Origin: Treponema sp. | GTDB lineage: Bacteria; Spirochaetota; Spirochaetia; Treponematales; Treponemataceae | DNA: 47,113 nt | Reading direction: 5' to 3' | Assembly: GCA_012519415.1 (NCBI GenBank) | Contig: JAAYQG010000072.1 | Span: 1 to 47,113 of the forward strand | In this document: piece by piece, positions 1 through 7,150 of the stretch | Layout: each line of letters opens with the position of its first letter | Position numbering within the stretch: position 1 is the first letter of the stretch | The notes under the pieces: generated by a model | Told to the model about the DNA's origin: nothing | The model's input: only the letters and a program-made list of their open reading frames with translations | Database searches by the model: none | Translations under genes and position numbers: made by a program

Positions 1-25
1 AATTTTCAGCTACAATATAAGCCAT
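1..25 (-). CDS. Start of a gene after the zinc lipoprotein, probably the ABC ATPase
   Basis: On the minus strand an ATG at 25-23 opens a frame reading MAYIVAEN up to the window edge. An AAGGA Shine-Dalgarno lies about six bases upstream, between this ATG and the stop of the zinc-binding lipoprotein. Only eight codons are visible, so the product cannot be read from sequence. Position suggests the ATP-binding subunit of the same zinc importer, because a ZnuA gene is usually followed by its ATPase and permease. That identity is inference from neighbours only. Confidence 0.4.
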
Positions 26-56
26 TAAAAATCCTTACTTTTATTTCTGCGGAATA

Positions 57-1121
57 TTAATTCAATGCTGTTTTTAGAGCATCAAGATTTTTTTTCATTA
101 TATCAAGATAATTTGCACCGGATTCAATATCTTTTGCTGTAATAGATTGCATTGAATTAAGCACTAGAATTTTGGCGTTTTTATTTTCAGTATTAGCAAT
201 AATACTTTGAGCAATTTTGGTATCTGATTTTTCAAGTACAAAAACAACAGGGAGCGAAAGTGCTGAAACTTTTTTCGCTAAAAATGCAATTGTTTCAAAG
301 CTGGCTTCCGATTCTGCGCTGCATCCTGAAAAAGCTGCAAAATAAGTTAATCCATAATCATCGACGAAATATCTGAATGGAAATCTATCGCCAAAAAGGA
401 TTGTTTTTCTTTTTGCAGTTTCAACTACCGTTTTGTAACTTAAATCAAGCTCTTTAAGCATATTGTTGTAGTTTTCTGCATTTGTTTTGTATTGATTTGC
501 ATTTGTTTTATCTAAAATACTGATAGAATCTGTAATTTTACTTATAAATATTTCTGCATTTCTCAAAGAAAGCCATACATGCTCATCATTATGGTTGTGC
601 AAGTGTTCATGGTGATGTTCTTCGCAATCTGCATGGCAATCTGTATGGCATTTTTCTTGGCAACAGGCATGACAAGTAGCCGGACATTCATCATCGTGAT
701 GTTCAGTTTCTTGTATTCCTTCTATGTGTTTTGCAATTTTTAATTTATTGCCTAGAATATCAACAAGGTTAAGGACAATAATATTTGTTTTTGATTCTTT
801 TAATGCGTCTTTTACCCAAATATCAGAGATGCCGCCGACATGAATGAATAAATCACTTGAAGCAATTTTTATCATATCTTGTGCAGTTGGTTGGTAGTTG
901 TGCAAATCTGAACCTTTGTTCATAAGAAGATAAATTTCAAATTTATCTTCATTGCCTGCTGTTATGTTTTTTACCCAATCATATTGAGGAAAAGTTGTAC
1001 AAACAATGCTGAATTTGGTGCTTTTGTTTACATTAGATTTTGAACAACTTAAAACCGATATATTTAGAAAAATCAAAAAACTTAAAACTGAAAAAATTAA
1101 TATATGTTTTGAAAAATTCAT
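57..1121 (-). CDS. znuA: Zinc ABC transporter substrate-binding lipoprotein, ZnuA-like
   Basis: Extracytoplasmic zinc-capture lipoprotein of 354 residues, cluster A-I family. A hydrophobic signal ends in the lipobox VLSC, so Cys26 should be lipidated. The mature part begins with the family pattern SIVCTTFPQYDWV. Likely metal ligands are His74 (in DLHNY) and His181 (in DEHVW). Residues 141-181 form a His/Cys-rich loop with about eight cysteines as well as many histidines; most ZnuA loops are rich in His, Asp and Glu only. Where most family members have a ligand His in an SHDAF-like motif, this one reads GDRFPF, so that ligand is replaced, probably by Asp. The gene follows zur by 19 bases with a GGAG Shine-Dalgarno, so it should be in the Zur-controlled operon. 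Zinc rather than manganese is inferred from the loop and the regulator. Confidence 0.88.
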   Translation of the reverse strand: MNFSKHILIFSVLSFLIFLNISVLSCSKSNVNKSTKFSIVCTTFPQYDWVKNITAGNEDKFEIYLLMNKGSDLHNYQPTAQDMIKIASSDLFIHVGGISDIWVKDALKESKTNIIVLNLVDILGNKLKIAKHIEGIQETEHHDDECPATCHACCQEKCHTDCHADCEEHHHEHLHNHNDEHVWLSLRNAEIFISKITDSISILDKTNANQYKTNAENYNNMLKELDLSYKTVVETAKRKTILFGDRFPFRYFVDDYGLTYFAAFSGCSAESEASFETIAFLAKKVSALSLPVVFVLEKSDTKIAQSIIANTENKNAKILVLNSMQSITAKDIESGANYLDIMKKNLDALKTALN

Positions 1122-1140
1122 AAAAGTAAAACTCCAATAT

Positions 1141-1569
1141 TTATTTACAATGTGTCGTCTTTTTGTTTTTGATGCTACATTTTTTGCAAAGACCTTTTAG
1201 CATTGAATCGATGCAGTCAAGCGAAAAATTATGATGATTGTATAAATGATGTGCAATATCTTTCATAAAATCACATTCAAGATGAAAAATTTTGCTACAC
1301 GATGTGCATTGCATATGTATATGTTCCTGACAAGTATCAACTGTTGCAAGCTGATATTCGCAACTTTCGTTTCCTGTAGATTTGCGTTTTATAAGTGTTC
1401 CGGTTTTAGTTAGTTTTTCAATGTTTCTATAAACGGTAGTTGTGTTTACGGAAAAATTTTGCTCGTCTAAAAAGCGGATAATATCTGCTGCTGTAAAAGC
1501 TTTGTCTGAATGTTTTTCGACAAATTTCATTATTAAATCTTTGGATTTTGTATTATAGCTTTTCTGCAT
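1141..1569 (-). CDS. zur: Fur-family metalloregulator, probably Zur
   Basis: Dimeric DNA-binding repressor of 142 residues, the usual Fur family length. The winged helix includes TTTVYRNIEKL at about 43-53. The regulatory metal site is represented by EHIHMQC (His83, His85) and the structural zinc site by two pairs, C88xxC91 and C128xxC131. It is the first gene of a minus-strand operon with the zinc-binding lipoprotein, which points to zinc sensing rather than iron or peroxide. A perfect 7-1-7 inverted repeat directly after its -10 box predicts autoregulation. PerR or Fur activity is not excluded by sequence alone, but the downstream gene argues for Zur. Confidence 0.85.
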   Translation of the reverse strand: MQKSYNTKSKDLIMKFVEKHSDKAFTAADIIRFLDEQNFSVNTTTVYRNIEKLTKTGTLIKRKSTGNESCEYQLATVDTCQEHIHMQCTSCSKIFHLECDFMKDIAHHLYNHHNFSLDCIDSMLKGLCKKCSIKNKKTTHCK

Positions 1570-1605
1570 TGTGTACTTCTGTAATTTGATAAAAATTTTG
1601 CAATT

Positions 1606-1620
1606 TGCAAATCATTTGCA
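1606..1620. promoter_or_regulatory. Candidate Zur operator, 7-1-7 inverted repeat
   Basis: TGCAAAT-C-ATTTGCA is a perfect 7-1-7 inverted repeat, the spacing used by Fur, Zur and PerR boxes. It abuts the -10 box and covers the predicted start of transcription of the regulator gene, so a bound repressor would block initiation. Two more TTGCA half-site-like words lie just beyond it, at about 1598-1609, in the leader. Binding by this Zur is inferred. Confidence 0.7.
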
Positions 1621-1648
1621 TTTTATTAATACTCGTAATAAGTGTCAA
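1620..1648 (-). promoter_or_regulatory. Promoter of the zinc operon
   Basis: On the minus strand TTGACA (1648-1643) and TAAAAT (1625-1620) are separated by exactly 17 bases. Transcription should start near 1613, inside the 7-1-7 operator, leaving a leader of about 45 bases before the regulator ATG. Confidence 0.75.
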
Positions 1649-1684
1649 GAGAATATAAACTTAAATTTAGAAAATTAATTCGCC

Positions 1685-1716
1685 GCACTGTCAACCTAAG
1701 GCACATACGCCAGTGC
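1685..1716. other. Intergenic hairpin
   Basis: GCACTG (1685-1690) pairs with CAGTGC (1711-1716), with a further GGC/GCC pairing around ACATAC inside. There is no T-run, so this is not a standard terminator. A loosely similar hairpin, also with GG-ACATAC-CC at its tip, follows the gap gene near 32868. Confidence 0.35.
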
Positions 1717-1734
1717 AAAGTCCAGAATCACTGC

Positions 1735-1806
1735 ATAGAATTAAGCTTTGTTCAAGCTTTCAGTTTTTGTAGATTAATCTGAAATTGTAGTCAATCTAAA
1801 GCGAAA
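1735..1806 (-). repeat. Divergent copy of the two-hairpin intergenic repeat
   Basis: Read on the minus strand, this stretch contains GATTGACTACAATTT followed by GATTAATCTA. These match the core of the repeats at 31767-31940 and 35176-35300 in order and spacing. GCTTT and AAAGC flank the core, and a short AAGCTT/AAGCTT hairpin follows. The copy is degenerate and membership is less certain than for the plus-strand copies. Confidence 0.4.
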
Positions 1807-1812
1807 TTGGAA

Positions 1813-2562
1813 TTAAATCTCTAAGGCGGATTTTTCGGTTTGGGTTAATTCTCTTGCTTTGCCTGGGGGTAGTGCAGGGTCGAGAAAAATTGCGCCTTCA
1901 CCTATACGTTTCAGATAAATTACTTCATTGCCAAGCACTGCAAACATTCTCTTTACTTGATGATATTTGCCTTCGTAAATTGTTAATTTACATTCATTTG
2001 GGCTATTTTCCCATGTAAGTTCTGCACTTTTGGCAGTAAATGCTTCTTCGTTATGTTCGCGAGGTATTTCAAGATTGTTTTTGAATCGTTGAATATATTC
2101 TATTTTTTCTGAATCTGAAACCGAATCTCTTAAACGAACAAAATAAGTTTTTGGTACATTTTGCTTTGGTGAAGTTAGTTTATGCGTTAGCTTTCCGTCT
2201 GTTGTAAGAAGCAAAAGTCCTTCTGTGTCTATATCAAGGCGTCCGATAAGATGCAGTTTTCCACCTAAAAAGCGGCGTTTAAATTCTTTGTCAAGCAAAT
2301 CAATTACAGTTTGGTGAATATTGTCTTTTGTTGAACTTACTACACCTGCCGGTTTGTTCATCATAAGATAAACATGAGTACAAAACGATAATTGCTTGCC
2401 GTCAACGGCGACAGAAGATTTTTCCGTATCAACATGAAAATCAGCATTTATTACAACGGCATCGTCAACAGTAACGACGCCGGAATGAATTAGTTTTTTT
2501 GCATCTTTTCTTGATCCATAGCCTGAAGTTGATATTAATTTATCAAGTCTTTCTATAGACAT
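1813..2562 (-). CDS. rsuA: RsuA-family rRNA pseudouridine synthase
   Basis: Isomerises a specific uridine in rRNA; the RsuA branch modifies U516 of 16S rRNA. The 249-residue protein starts with an S4 RNA-binding domain (about 1-60, RLDKLISTSGYGSRKDAKKL). It continues with the catalytic domain, where the conserved Asp sits in GRLDIDTEGLLLLT. The family's closing motif appears as EGKYHQVKRMFAVLGNEV. Length fits RsuA better than the longer RluB and RluF proteins. Its ATG overlaps the TAA of citrate synthase by one base (TAATG), so translation of the pair is probably coupled. The exact target uridine is an inference from subfamily resemblance. Confidence 0.85.
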   Translation of the reverse strand: MSIERLDKLISTSGYGSRKDAKKLIHSGVVTVDDAVVINADFHVDTEKSSVAVDGKQLSFCTHVYLMMNKPAGVVSSTKDNIHQTVIDLLDKEFKRRFLGGKLHLIGRLDIDTEGLLLLTTDGKLTHKLTSPKQNVPKTYFVRLRDSVSDSEKIEYIQRFKNNLEIPREHNEEAFTAKSAELTWENSPNECKLTIYEGKYHQVKRMFAVLGNEVIYLKRIGEGAIFLDPALPPGKARELTQTEKSALEI

Positions 2563-3920
2563 TAGCCACGCTTGTCCATCGGAATATACTGGCGCGGTTC
2601 AAGAACGTTTTTGTAAGCAGGGCGGTAAATGCGGTTTCCGGCAACAACTTCTTCGATGCGGTGTGCAGACCAGCCTGCAATGCGCGAAATTGCAAAAATC
2701 GGTGTAAAAAGCGAGCGCGGAATATTAAGCATTGAATAAACAAAACCGGAAAACAAGTCAACGTTAGCACAAATGCTTTTATCACATTTTTTTTCTTCAC
2801 TAAAAATTGTCGGAGAGAGTTTTTCGATAAGACAATAAAGATTAAATTCCTCAAGACAACCTTTTTCTCGTGCAAGTTGTTCTGCTTTTTGTTTTAGCAA
2901 ATGTGCGCGCGGGTCGCTTATTGTGTAGACAGCATGACCCATTCCGTAAATTAAACCGGAACCGTTGCCGGCTTCTTTTCGCATTATTTTTCTAAGATAA
3001 TCAGAAACTTCTTTTTCGCTAGACCAATCTTTTACATTATGTTTGATTTCATCCATCATAGTCATTACTTGTAAGTTTGCACCACCATGACGACGCCCTT
3101 TAAGTGAACCGACGCCGGCAGCAATAGCGGAATAAGTGTCTGTATCGGCAGATGAAACTACATGAACTGTAAAGCTTGAGTTGTTTCCGCCTCCGTGTTC
3201 TGCGTGAAGAACAAGCGCAAGGTCAAGAAGCTCCGCTTCAAGACGTGTATATTGAGAAGAAAAACGAATAAGTCGCAGAAAATTTTCGGCAGTTGAAATT
3301 GTCGGGTCTGAAAAGTGAATATACATACTCTGTTTGTTATAATAACGTCGTTTAGCTTGATATGCGCTTGATACAAGAGCTGGAAATCTTGCAATAAGTT
3401 CAATACATTGACGTATTACGTTTTGGACACTTACATCTTCTGGAGAATCATCGTAAGAATAACTTGCAAGAACACCTCGAGCCAGTTTATTCATAATATC
3501 TGGAGATGGTGCTTTTAGAATCATATCTTCTGTAAAAAATTCAGGGAGTTCCCGACGGCTGCCCAAAAAATGAGAAAATTCTTCAAGCTGATTTTTTGTA
3601 GGCAATTCGCCGAAAAGCAACAGATAAACTGTCTGTTCAAAACCTAACTGATTATGAGCTTCTGCATCTTCAATGAGCTGTTCAACATCATAGCCACGGT
3701 AATAAAGTTTACCCGGTACAGCTACTTTTATGTCGTTCTGTATTTCGTAGCCGACAACATCTCCAATTTTTGTGAGACCTACAAGAACACCTCGCCCATC
3801 ACAGTCGCGCAGTCCGCTCTTTACGTCATAAGTCTTATAAAGAGATTGGTCAATAGCATTGTTGGCACATGCAAGCTCTGACAGCTTATTTATAAATGCT
3901 TTTTCACTACATTCATCCAA
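2562..3920 (-). CDS. gltA: Citrate synthase, Si type
   Basis: Condenses acetyl-CoA with oxaloacetate to citrate; 452 residues, similar to the long citrate synthases of anaerobes. The catalytic set is visible: His242 in HAEHGGGNN, His329 in GMGHAVY and Asp388 in NVDLFSG. RRHGGAN at about 276-282 belongs to the oxaloacetate site. No other TCA-cycle gene is nearby, so it may feed a partial pathway toward glutamate. The start is unusual: TTG at 3920-3918 with AAGGTGG six bases upstream, and no in-frame ATG nearby. A related 2-methylcitrate synthase activity cannot be excluded from sequence. Confidence 0.9.
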   Translation of the reverse strand: MDECSEKAFINKLSELACANNAIDQSLYKTYDVKSGLRDCDGRGVLVGLTKIGDVVGYEIQNDIKVAVPGKLYYRGYDVEQLIEDAEAHNQLGFEQTVYLLLFGELPTKNQLEEFSHFLGSRRELPEFFTEDMILKAPSPDIMNKLARGVLASYSYDDSPEDVSVQNVIRQCIELIARFPALVSSAYQAKRRYYNKQSMYIHFSDPTISTAENFLRLIRFSSQYTRLEAELLDLALVLHAEHGGGNNSSFTVHVVSSADTDTYSAIAAGVGSLKGRRHGGANLQVMTMMDEIKHNVKDWSSEKEVSDYLRKIMRKEAGNGSGLIYGMGHAVYTISDPRAHLLKQKAEQLAREKGCLEEFNLYCLIEKLSPTIFSEEKKCDKSICANVDLFSGFVYSMLNIPRSLFTPIFAISRIAGWSAHRIEEVVAGNRIYRPAYKNVLEPRQYIPMDKRG

Positions 3921-3973
3921 TTTACACCACCTTGGTTTGTATTTTTATGCGTATTTTGCTAGTTTCAAGCATA

Positions 3974-4002
3974 ATTATACAAATTATCAGTATCATGCGC
4001 AA
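3974..4002 (-). promoter_or_regulatory. Promoter of citrate synthase
   Basis: On the minus strand TTGCGC (4002-3997) and a perfect TATAAT (3979-3974) are 17 bases apart. The expected start near 3967 leaves a leader of about 47 bases, enough to hold the AAGGTGG ribosome site before the TTG start. Confidence 0.5.
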
Positions 4003-4106
4003 TACTTTGAAAACATATTGTGCAAAAATATCCGATTATATTTAATTTATCAAATTTATGCTTGCAAGGATTCCATTTATTTGACTGTTTGTGATAGAGT
4101 GAGCGC

Positions 4107-4403
4107 ATGATTGAATTGACAAGCAAACAGCGCAGAAATCTTGAAAAAATTGCGCACAATATTGACCCTGTTGTTATTGTTGGGGCAGCAGGTGTAACAG
4201 ATGGTGTTATTAACATGGTGCAGGAATCTCTTGCTGTGCATGAACTTATAAAAGTGAAATTCAACGAATATAAGGATGAAAGGTTTGAACTAACATCTAA
4301 AATCTGCAATGATACAGGTGCAGATTTAGTTAGAATAATTGGAAACAAAGCTATTCTTTATAAACAAGCGGAAGAACCTGAAAACAGAAAAATAAAAATA
4401 TAA
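4107..4403 (+). CDS. yhbY: YhbY/CRM-domain RNA-binding protein
   Basis: A stand-alone CRS1/YhbY (CRM) domain of 98 residues, the typical length. The family associates with pre-50S ribosomal particles and acts in ribosome assembly. It begins with the usual LTSKQRRNLEKIAHNIDPVV and has GAAGVTDGVINMVQESL, followed by a helix and IKVKFNEY. The GxxG-like loop of the CRM fold is represented near IIGNKAILYK. It is divergent from citrate synthase. I see no clear Shine-Dalgarno before the ATG and only a weak candidate promoter. No frameshift or truncation is apparent. Confidence 0.88.
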   Translation: MIELTSKQRRNLEKIAHNIDPVVIVGAAGVTDGVINMVQESLAVHELIKVKFNEYKDERFELTSKICNDTGADLVRIIGNKAILYKQAEEPENRKIKI

Positions 4404-4468
4404 TTGATTTTATGCGGTTTTGCATGAATAATTAATTACAGACTGAAATTCTAATAATTTTTAGACTC

Positions 4469-4497
4469 TTATCAAATCAATTAGGATTAAGTATAGT
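4469..4497 (+). promoter_or_regulatory. Promoter placing transcription start at the YihY-like ATG
   Basis: TTATCA (4469-4474) and TATAGT (4492-4497) are 17 bases apart. The expected start is about 4504, the A of the ATG, so the message would be leaderless. No Shine-Dalgarno is present within 15 bases of the ATG, which fits. Confidence 0.5.
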
Positions 4498-4503
4498 TTT
4501 TCT

Positions 4504-5781
4504 ATGAAATTGCATATGAAATTACGTTCGCCGTTTTTTAAAAATATAATTCAATTTTTTACTCTTGTATGTTCGCTTTTTGTAAGGAATGATCTATTAA
4601 TATATGCCGCAGCAGGAGCTTATGGCTTTTTATGTTCACTTGTGCCGATTATCATGTTAATTGCAGGAATTCTTATACGTTTTTTTAAGACTACACCTGA
4701 TGTGATTATCAATATGCTCAGTCAGACAACACTTATGCAGACTTTTGATTTGAATAACATTTTTAATTCCATTTTTTTTGTGCGTAGATTTGGGATTTTT
4801 GAAATAATTATTACTATATTTATTTTATGGATGGCGCGGCGTTTTTTTAGCTATTTAACTCGCGGGTTTAGGCAAATTTTTAGAGACGGTGTTGTTAAAA
4901 GCCCTATGTTTATAAGTGTTATTGCATTTTCTGCTGAAGTTTTACTTGTACTTGGTGTTGCATTGCTTATTTTTGTATTAAATGTTTTTCAATCTTTTAT
5001 AAATTTTACTGGACTTATTTCTTATATCCCTTGGTTTTTGAAAAAATCCGGAGAACTTTTTTTGCGCTTTTTGACATTTGGGATAATGTCTATTGTTATT
5101 ATGCTTTTTTATTATTTTATTACTGGAAGTAAACCTAAACTTTTAGATTGTGCAATTGCTTCAGTATGTTGTACTTTTACTTTTTGGGTTTTTAATATAA
5201 TTTTTCATTTATTCTTAAATATGGGACGATATAATATTGTTTATGGAGTTTTAAGCAATCTTATTGTGCTTCTACTTGAAGTATATGTTTTTTTTATGTT
5301 GCTTTTGTTTTTTGCGGAATGTATTTTTGTAAAGCAATTCTATAATATTCTTGTTTTTGAACAGATTTATCTTTTGCCGCCAAAAAATACAAAACAACTT
5401 TCTGCTGCTTTTATAAGAAGTGTTTTTCAATCGCCTGAATTTTTTATTGCTTCTGAATTGTTGGAACTTAAAAAAAATGAGCCTATATTCAGTAAAAATT
5501 CTAAAAGTGAATGTATTTATTATATTGCGTCAGGTACTGTTTCCTATTTTGAAAATAATCATATTGAATATTTTTCTGCCGGTTCTTTTTTTGGTGAAAT
5601 TGATTGCCTTACAAAAAGAAAAAGACATAGCACTGCTATTGCAGAAACAGACGCAAGACTTTTCTGCGTTTCTTATGATGATTTTAAAGAGCTTTTGAAT
5701 TTTAGCCCTGAAGCAGGTAAAAAAATGGTTAAAACTATGAATTCGTTTTATCTTAGGACTTCAGTTTCGCGATTAGGTTGA
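4504..5781 (+). CDS. YihY/BrkB-family membrane protein fused to a cyclic-nucleotide-binding domain
   Basis: Inner-membrane protein of 425 residues. Residues 1 to about 290 carry roughly six hydrophobic segments in the YihY/BrkB pattern (YAAAGAYGFLCSLVPI near 34-49). The family was once misnamed RNase BN and its transport role is unsettled. Residues 325-410 form a cyclic-nucleotide-binding-like domain: SGTVSYFE, SAGSFFGEID, and the phosphate-binding-cassette arginine at about 374 in KRKRHSTA. The usual Ser after that Arg is His, but the Gly-Glu and Arg are kept. This C-terminal sensor is not part of ordinary YihY proteins. A plausible inference is that cAMP gates or localises the membrane part. 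The window also encodes an adenylate cyclase. The message is predicted to be leaderless. Confidence 0.82.
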   Translation: MKLHMKLRSPFFKNIIQFFTLVCSLFVRNDLLIYAAAGAYGFLCSLVPIIMLIAGILIRFFKTTPDVIINMLSQTTLMQTFDLNNIFNSIFFVRRFGIFEIIITIFILWMARRFFSYLTRGFRQIFRDGVVKSPMFISVIAFSAEVLLVLGVALLIFVLNVFQSFINFTGLISYIPWFLKKSGELFLRFLTFGIMSIVIMLFYYFITGSKPKLLDCAIASVCCTFTFWVFNIIFHLFLNMGRYNIVYGVLSNLIVLLLEVYVFFMLLLFFAECIFVKQFYNILVFEQIYLLPPKNTKQLSAAFIRSVFQSPEFFIASELLELKKNEPIFSKNSKSECIYYIASGTVSYFENNHIEYFSAGSFFGEIDCLTKRKRHSTAIAETDARLFCVSYDDFKELLNFSPEAGKKMVKTMNSFYLRTSVSRLG

Positions 5782-5898
5782 AACTTCAGTTTTGGGATTT
5801 TGCGTTGCCAAAATTTGAGGATTGAGCAATCTCTAAACTACGTGATAGTCTTAGATTTTGTACAAGATTTTATGTATTGTTAAGCTCCAAAAATACTA

Positions 5899-5927
5899 TT
5901 GACAATGAATAAGCTTTTTTATAAGAT
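5899..5927 (+). promoter_or_regulatory. Promoter of tRNA-Leu
   Basis: TTGACA (5899-5904) and TAAGAT (5922-5927) are 17 bases apart, with the expected start near 5934, five bases before the mature tRNA end. Confidence 0.65.
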
Positions 5928-5938
5928 TTTTCCGAAAA

Positions 5939-6022
5939 GCCCGAATGGTGGAATTGGTAGACACGCTAGTTTCAGGTACTAGAGCTTTAACGGGTGTGCG
6001 AGTTCAAGTCTCGCTTCGGGCA
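5939..6022 (+). tRNA. tRNA-Leu(CAG)
   Basis: An 84-base class II tRNA with a long variable arm. The acceptor stem GCCCGAA (5939-5945) pairs perfectly with TTCGGGC (6015-6021), with discriminator A at 6022. The anticodon stem CTAGT/ACTAG encloses the loop TTCAGGT, giving anticodon CAG at 5973-5975. The T-loop GTTCAAG is standard. CCA is not encoded. Confidence 0.96.
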
Positions 6023-6065
6023 AAATCATCTAAAATCTTTCAGTCAAATGTTTTATATGCGAAGA

Positions 6066-6482
6066 TTATGTTGTAGTATTTTTGTTTTCTAGCAGATTAT
6101 GCACAAGAGATACAAGAGCAAATGTTGAAATCGGTTTTAAAATATAATCTATATTTGTTGCTTTTACTTTTTTGAGTATGTCTTCGTCTTCAACGCCTGT
6201 TAAAAAAATCACTGGAATATTTTTTAATGATTTGTTTTGTTTTATTTTTTCGTAAAGATCAAGACCTGACATTTCAGGCATATCTACATCAATAATTATA
6301 AGATTTACATTGTTGCTGTCTAAAATTTGAAGTGCTTCTTTTCCTGTTGCTGCTGAAATAACTTGATAATTCGATTCCAATGAAGACTTAACGTGAATTC
6401 TTATAACTGAATCGTCATCAACAGCTAATATGACCGGTTGCGTATTTTCGTTAGATGATGTTGTTTGAATGATGCTTGTCAT
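6066..6482 (-). CDS. Single-domain response regulator
   Basis: A CheY-like receiver of 138 residues with no output domain. Visible residues are the acidic pair in VDDDSVIR, the phosphoacceptor Asp in IIIDVDMPEMSG, the Thr in FLTGVED and the Lys in ILKPIS. It would pass phosphate between proteins in the cytoplasm; its kinase and target are not in the window. A CheW gene lies divergently 190 bases away, so a chemotaxis-related role is possible, but it could equally serve a diguanylate cyclase or another pathway. The N-terminal 18 residues are Ser/Thr/Asn-rich and look unstructured. No Shine-Dalgarno precedes the ATG; the promoter predicts a leader of only about five bases. Confidence 0.88.
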   Translation of the reverse strand: MTSIIQTTSSNENTQPVILAVDDDSVIRIHVKSSLESNYQVISAATGKEALQILDSNNVNLIIIDVDMPEMSGLDLYEKIKQNKSLKNIPVIFLTGVEDEDILKKVKATNIDYILKPISTFALVSLVHNLLENKNTTT

Positions 6483-6493
6483 AATACGGTGTA

Positions 6494-6522
6494 ATCATAT
6501 CATGCTAAATGAGATAAGTGAA
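6494..6522 (-). promoter_or_regulatory. Extended -10 promoter of the response regulator
   Basis: On the minus strand TTCACT (6522-6517), 17 bases, then TATGAT (6499-6494) preceded by TGA, forming an extended -10. The start near 6487 gives a leader of about five bases to the ATG at 6482. Confidence 0.6.
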
Positions 6523-6603
6523 GGAAAAAAATATTAATTTTCTATAATAAATGACTTTATCGAGCTTTTATAAAATTATTTACCAACTTCTTATTGCAAA
6601 AGC

Positions 6604-6632
6604 TTGTAAAAAAAAAGGTTTCATTGTATTCT
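6604..6632 (+). promoter_or_regulatory. Possible cheW promoter
   Basis: TTGTAA (6604-6609) and TATTCT (6627-6632) are 17 bases apart. No sigma-28 flagellar-type element was seen upstream of cheW. Moderate match only. Confidence 0.35.
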
Positions 6633-6669
6633 GTGATGTGTGTAAACAAAAGCATTAATGGAGGCAGTT

Positions 6670-7149
6670 ATGGCAATCGGCGAGTCGCAGTTTCAGCTTG
6701 TTACTTTTGAGCTTGGTGAAGAACTGTATGGTATTGATATTATGGATGTTAAAGAAATTGTAAAACTTCAGGCCGTTCGTCCAATACCAAATGCTCCATA
6801 TTATGTAGAAGGCATTTTTAACCTACGAAGCGAAATTATTCCCGTTATAAATTTGCATAAGCGTTTCCATCTAAAACCCAGAGAAAAAATAGAAGATGAA
6901 GATGAATTTGAGGGTGGTTTTATCATTATTAATATGGACGGTACAAAAATCGGCATTATAATCGATAAAATTGCCCGTGTTATTCAGATAAAAACTGATG
7001 ATGTAAAAGCTCCGCCGCAGATGCTTACCGGCATTGGTTCAGAATATATAAATGGAGTTGTAAGACAGGAGAATGGATATTTAATTATTTTAGATATTCG
7101 TCGTGTTTTCAATCCTAATGAATTAAAAAAACTGGTTGGCATAAAATAA
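6670..7149 (+). CDS. cheW: Chemotaxis coupling protein CheW
   Basis: Cytoplasmic scaffold of 159 residues that links chemoreceptors to the CheA kinase. It is a single CheW domain: FQLVTFELGEELYGIDIMDVKEIV at the start, then NLRSEIIPVINLHKRF and a closing LIILDIRRVF. The conserved Arg of the receptor-binding surface is in NLRSEI. The start is set at 6670 because GGAGG (6660-6664) lies five bases before it; the upstream in-frame ATG at 6658 overlaps that ribosome site and is unlikely. A single base separates its stop from the next gene, so the two are probably one transcript. An acidic insert (KIEDEDEFEGG) interrupts the middle of the domain. Confidence 0.93.
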   Translation: MAIGESQFQLVTFELGEELYGIDIMDVKEIVKLQAVRPIPNAPYYVEGIFNLRSEIIPVINLHKRFHLKPREKIEDEDEFEGGFIIINMDGTKIGIIIDKIARVIQIKTDDVKAPPQMLTGIGSEYINGVVRQENGYLIILDIRRVFNPNELKKLVGIK

Positions 7150-7150
7150 T

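Noticed and set aside
3965-4348. A 127-residue minus-strand frame opposite yhbY
   Set aside because: It is antisense to a complete YhbY domain and has no recognised motif.
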